Of a stretch of 7,936 bases of DNA, positions 5,066-7,936 are shown piece by piece. The DNA comes from Opitutaceae bacterium UBA4094. GTDB lineage: Bacteria > Verrucomicrobiota > Verrucomicrobiia > Opitutales > Opitutaceae. The stretch is from assembly GCA_002382525.1 (NCBI GenBank), contig DFYA01000002.1, positions 1 through 7,936 of the forward strand, written 5' to 3'. The number at the start of each line of letters is the position of its first letter. Within the stretch, counting starts at the first letter, position 1. The notes below the pieces were generated by a model, which saw only the letters and a list, made by a program, of their open reading frames with translations, did no database searches and had not been told where the DNA came from. Both the position numbers and the translations under genes were made by a program.

Positions 5066-6916
5066 ATGTCCTACTGTCGCCACTCATGGTTGCTCCTGGC
5101 CCTCACGCCCGTTCTGCGGGCTGATACTTCTCTGGCGGATGCGCCGCCCTTGGAGCTTTCGCCGGTCACGGTTTATTCGCCTTTTGTCGCTAATCAGGAG
5201 CCGGTCGGCACGTTTGCGATGCCGGTGACGGCTCTGCGGTATGAGCCGCTCGTGGATGTGCAGGGACGCAACTCGGCCGAAGGCCAAGCGGATATCTCGA
5301 TCCGTGGAGGGACTTTTGAGAACACCGGCTTTAGCGTCGGCGCGCTCCCGATTTATGATCCGCAGACGGGGCATTATTTCGCCGAGTTGCCGGTAGCACC
5401 CACCATGCTGGGCGCGCCTGTCGTGAGCACGGGCGCAGTCGGCGCGACCAACGGATGGAACGCCACGGCGGGCACCGTCGGTTATGCGTGGCAGCCGGTG
5501 CGCTCGGGAGGCTTCGTTTCAGCCGGCGCGGGAGACAATTCTTTGGTGCGCGGTGAGGTGTATGCCGGATTCACCGCCCCGAAGCCTCTCGCCGGCCGCA
5601 CCCTCGCGGCCGACGTCAATATCGCCGCCTCGGAAGGCGATGGCACGCGCCAATTTGGTTACCATGATTTCGCACGCTACAATGCGCGTCTCCAACTGCG
5701 CGACGACGTCTCGCAGACGGATCTGTTCGCCGGCTATCAGTCGAAGGACTTCGGTTGGGTAAACCTCTACACTCCGTTCAACACGGCGGAAACCGAGAAC
5801 CTCAAAACCGAGCTTTATGCGTTTAACCATCGCATCGAACACGGTGCCGATGGCGATTATTTCCAAGCCGGTGCCTACTACCGCAAGAATCGCGACCATT
5901 ACGCGATCCCCGCTTTTGGGTTTAACAACTTCCATACCAGCCGAGTGTATGGTGCGGCCTTTGATGGTCGGATAACGGTGACCGAGCCACTCGCCATGCG
6001 TTATCGTGCGGGTGCGGTCGCGGACGACATGCGCTCAAACTCGCTCGTCGTCGGGCCCAACAACGGCCGTTACGATGACCGCACACAGGTGTATGGCGGT
6101 TTGTTCGCCGACCACACCACACCGCTCGATGAGGAGCGTGCGCTGATCGTCACCGCCGGCGCGAACCTCGATGCCAGCAACCGCGAGAGCGCGGCCGTGT
6201 CGCCCGTGGGTGAAATCGCATGGACCCAAGTTCGTGGAGCGGTGCGGCGCGTATATGTTTCTTACGCGCAATCCACGCAGCTCCCCACCTACACCGCGCT
6301 CAATAGTAACAACCTCGGCGGCCTGTTCGCCGGCAATCGCGATCTTGAGCGCTCCTTTGCCCAAAACTATGAGGTCGGGATCCACGCGGCCCTGGCCGCT
6401 TGGGATCTCAGCGCCGCGGTGTTCTACCGTCGCGACGACGAACTGGTCGATTGGACGTATTCCGACGCGACGCCGAACTCCCGCAAGGCGACCGCAGTGG
6501 ACATCGATACCTTTGGTTTTGAAGCGGTCGCCCGCCGTTCGTTCGACCGCTTCGACCTCGTGTTCAGCTATGCTTGGCTCGATAAGAACGACGACTACGG
6601 CCCGGGCGTTGACGCGAGCTTCTATGCCCTCAATTACGCCGAGCATCGCCTGACCGCCGCGCTCGTCGCGCGTCTCGGTGGCGGCTTCGAGCTTCGCATG
6701 GACAACGAAGTCCGTTTTCAAGCCGACAACGCCCTGCGCAGCGGCAACGACGACGTCATCCTCAGCTCGCTCGGTCTCTATTATGCCGTGCCTCGCGTGA
6801 AAGGCCTCACGCTTTCCGCGCAGGTGGATAATCTTTGGAACACCTACTACGAAGAAGTGCCGCTCGTGCCAGGCAGCCGCCGCGAGTTCTCGGTCGGCGC
6901 ACGTTACGCGTGGTGA
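5066..6916 (+). CDS. TonB-dependent outer-membrane receptor, BtuB-sized (substrate unknown)
   Basis: This is an outer-membrane beta-barrel that imports a scarce nutrient using TonB/ExbBD energy. From ATG 5066 it has 616 aa, close to BtuB (about 614). Residues 1-19 form a signal peptide with cleavage after LRA. A TonB-box-like PVTVYS lies at 33-38. The plug runs to about 125, with ISIRGGT near 77-83 and DPQTGHY at 98-104, both landmarks of a BtuB-like plug subgroup. The rest is a barrel of alternating aromatic/polar strands, with a GNRDL...NYEVGI segment from 423 and NLWNTYYEEVP near the end. It finishes ARYAW, with the terminal aromatic needed for barrel insertion. The plug's usual LIDGV segment reads differently (FSVGALPI). 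TTG 5015 would add 17 residues that mask the signal peptide, so ATG 5066 is preferred, though it lacks a clear Shine-Dalgarno. Cobalamin is one possible substrate; no riboswitch supports it. Confidence 0.88.
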   Translation: MSYCRHSWLLLALTPVLRADTSLADAPPLELSPVTVYSPFVANQEPVGTFAMPVTALRYEPLVDVQGRNSAEGQADISIRGGTFENTGFSVGALPIYDPQTGHYFAELPVAPTMLGAPVVSTGAVGATNGWNATAGTVGYAWQPVRSGGFVSAGAGDNSLVRGEVYAGFTAPKPLAGRTLAADVNIAASEGDGTRQFGYHDFARYNARLQLRDDVSQTDLFAGYQSKDFGWVNLYTPFNTAETENLKTELYAFNHRIEHGADGDYFQAGAYYRKNRDHYAIPAFGFNNFHTSRVYGAAFDGRITVTEPLAMRYRAGAVADDMRSNSLVVGPNNGRYDDRTQVYGGLFADHTTPLDEERALIVTAGANLDASNRESAAVSPVGEIAWTQVRGAVRRVYVSYAQSTQLPTYTALNSNNLGGLFAGNRDLERSFAQNYEVGIHAALAAWDLSAAVFYRRDDELVDWTYSDATPNSRKATAVDIDTFGFEAVARRSFDRFDLVFSYAWLDKNDDYGPGVDASFYALNYAEHRLTAALVARLGGGFELRMDNEVRFQADNALRSGNDDVILSSLGLYYAVPRVKGLTLSAQVDNLWNTYYEEVPLVPGSRREFSVGARYAW

Positions 6917-6922
6917 GTAATC

Positions 6923-6970
6923 GGGGAGCAAGCTTGCTCGTGGGCGGGCATCGCATTCGCTGTGCGAACC
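6923..6970. repeat. Palindrome GAGCAAGCTTGCTC plus a second small hairpin; possible REP-like element
   Basis: A perfect 14-bp palindrome lies at 6926-6939, followed by TCGCA (6951-6955) and TGCGA (6963-6967) around a 7-nt loop. Together they nearly fill the 55-bp spacer between the receptor and the oligopeptidase. There is no T-run, so it is not a standard terminator. The compact two-hairpin structure resembles dispersed extragenic palindromes; only one copy is seen in this window. Confidence 0.4.
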
Positions 6971-6971
6971 T

Positions 6972-7936
6972 ATGTCCGCCCAACCCTTTACCGATACCAC
7001 GTTTGAAGTCCGCTGGTCACAACACATCCCGGAACTCATCGCGCCCGCCACCGAAGCCGCGCTGGCCCGCGCGCAAGCCGCCATCGACGTCATCGCATCG
7101 CTCCCGGCGGATTCGCTGACCTACGCCAATACGTTCCTCGCGCTGGAGCACGCCACCGAGGAACTCAATTACGCGTGGGGCAAGGTCACCCACCTGCAAT
7201 CGGTTGCGGATTCGCCGCCGCTGCGCGACGCGCACAACGCCCTGTTGCCGACGGTCTCGGCTTTCTCGGCGCGCATCCCGCTCAACTCGGCGCTTTGGAT
7301 GCGGCTTAAAGCCGTCGCGGAAACGCCTGCGGTGCGCGCGTTGACGGGTGTTCACCGTCGGTTTGTGGATGAGACACTGAAGGACTTTCGCGAGGCGGGA
7401 GCCGACCTGCCCGACGAACAGCGCGCGCGGCTCGAAGCGCTTCAGACCGAACTCGCCGAACTCACGCAGAAATACGGCGACAACGTGCTCGACGCGACCA
7501 ACGCGTGGGAACTCGTCGTCACCGATGAGGCGCGCTTGCGCGGTTTGCCGGCGCACGTAATCGCGACGGCGAAACGTGCGGCGGAGTCCAAGGGCCTCAC
7601 ATCCGCGGAAAAACCGGCCTGGCGCTTCACGTTGCACATGCCGTCTCAGGAGCCGGTGATGACCTATGCGGACGACGAGAGCCTGCGACGCGACATGTGG
7701 ACCGCCGCGACTGCGGTCGGCGCGCAGGCTCCACACGACAACGCAGCGCTCGTTCAACGCATCATCGCGTTACGCGACGAGAAGGCGCGCCTCCTCGGCA
7801 AACCGCATTTCGCGGATCTGGTGCTCGCGCGTCGCATGGCTCGGTCCGGCGAACGCGCGCTGGCTTTCATTGAGGACATGCGCGGTCGCGCGCAGGCTGC
7901 GTTCGAGCGCGAGTGCGCGGAGTTGGAGGAGTTCAA
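6972..7936 (+). CDS. prlC: M3-family metallopeptidase, oligopeptidase A type, N-terminal 321 residues, 3' truncated by window edge
   Basis: Oligopeptidase A is a cytosolic zinc peptidase that degrades short peptides, including cleaved signal peptides. The frame is open from ATG 6972 to the window end. The translation begins MSAQPFTDTTFEVRWSQHIP. It carries the family's N-terminal helical domain, with ADLPDEQRARLEALQTELAE and NVLDATNAWEL (from Asn171), both characteristic of OpdA/PrlC and dipeptidyl carboxypeptidase relatives. Later LLGKPHFADLVLARRMA matches the segment that follows ALRDEKARL in this family. The zinc site (HExxH) would lie past residue 450 and so outside the window; activity cannot be judged. 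The family is usually about 680-700 aa. There is no signal peptide, consistent with a cytosolic enzyme. The start has no strong Shine-Dalgarno. The gene lies 55 bp after the receptor in the same direction, with no terminator between. Confidence 0.92.
   Translation, partial: MSAQPFTDTTFEVRWSQHIPELIAPATEAALARAQAAIDVIASLPADSLTYANTFLALEHATEELNYAWGKVTHLQSVADSPPLRDAHNALLPTVSAFSARIPLNSALWMRLKAVAETPAVRALTGVHRRFVDETLKDFREAGADLPDEQRARLEALQTELAELTQKYGDNVLDATNAWELVVTDEARLRGLPAHVIATAKRAAESKGLTSAEKPAWRFTLHMPSQEPVMTYADDESLRRDMWTAATAVGAQAPHDNAALVQRIIALRDEKARLLGKPHFADLVLARRMARSGERALAFIEDMRGRAQAAFERECAELEEF

Noticed and set aside
6035..7093. Long open frame (352 codons) on the minus strand opposite the receptor gene
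   Set aside because: It lies antisense to a convincing receptor and the start of the oligopeptidase. The translation has no recognisable domain, and is rich in Arg, Ala, Gly and Val as expected from the mirror of high-GC third positions.
7017..7757. Open frame of 246 codons on the minus strand opposite the oligopeptidase
   Set aside because: It is an arginine-rich mirror of a coding sequence. The plus-strand frame from 6972 is open to the window edge and shows clear M3-peptidase motifs.
1..7936. Mobile elements, CRISPR arrays, tRNA or rRNA genes, frameshifted genes
   Set aside because: No transposase or integrase motif, no regularly spaced direct repeats, and no tRNA-like or rRNA stretch was seen. 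All six genes read through without internal stops.

Overview
The window is a gene-dense stretch of bacterial chromosome with a moderately high G+C content. It holds six protein genes, two of them cut by the window edges. I infer a Gram-negative member of the Verrucomicrobiota, most like the Opitutales/Opitutaceae. The reasons are the outer-membrane TonB-dependent receptor with a plug of the 'DPQTGH' kind, a periplasmic tail-specific protease, a rhomboid protein with a short C-terminal cytosolic domain, a small acidic single-cluster ferredoxin, and generally weak Shine-Dalgarno sequences. This placement is a judgement from protein flavour, not from a search.

Layout. (1) 1-1325, plus strand: the 3' end of prfA (release factor 1, with the GGQ motif at the very start of the window), followed at once by prmC, whose product methylates that glutamine. 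(2) 1329-4521, minus strand: a rhomboid-family membrane protein, then prc (tail-specific S41 protease). prc runs tail-to-tail into prmC with only 3 bp between the stop codons. (3) 4522-4677: a divergent promoter region with a short inverted repeat. (4) 4678-4959, plus strand: a small [4Fe-4S] ferredoxin with its own strong intrinsic terminator. (5) 4960-6916: an AT-rich control region with an inverted repeat, then a BtuB-sized TonB-dependent receptor. (6) 6917-6971: a short spacer with a perfect 14-bp palindrome and a second small hairpin, possibly a dispersed repeat. (7) 6972 to the window end: the N-terminal part of an M3-family oligopeptidase (oligopeptidase A type), open to the edge.

How the genes fit together. 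prfA and prmC form a translation-termination pair. The rhomboid gene and prc look like an envelope proteolysis/quality-control pair. The receptor and the cytosolic oligopeptidase lie in the same direction 55 bp apart and may share a transcript, but no functional link is clear. I see no phage, insertion sequence, CRISPR, tRNA or rRNA. I did not find a wholly new system. The most notable item is the rhomboid protein, which keeps the catalytic serine motif but seems to have lost both the catalytic histidine and the HxxxN asparagine, so it looks like a pseudoprotease next to an intact-looking Prc protease.
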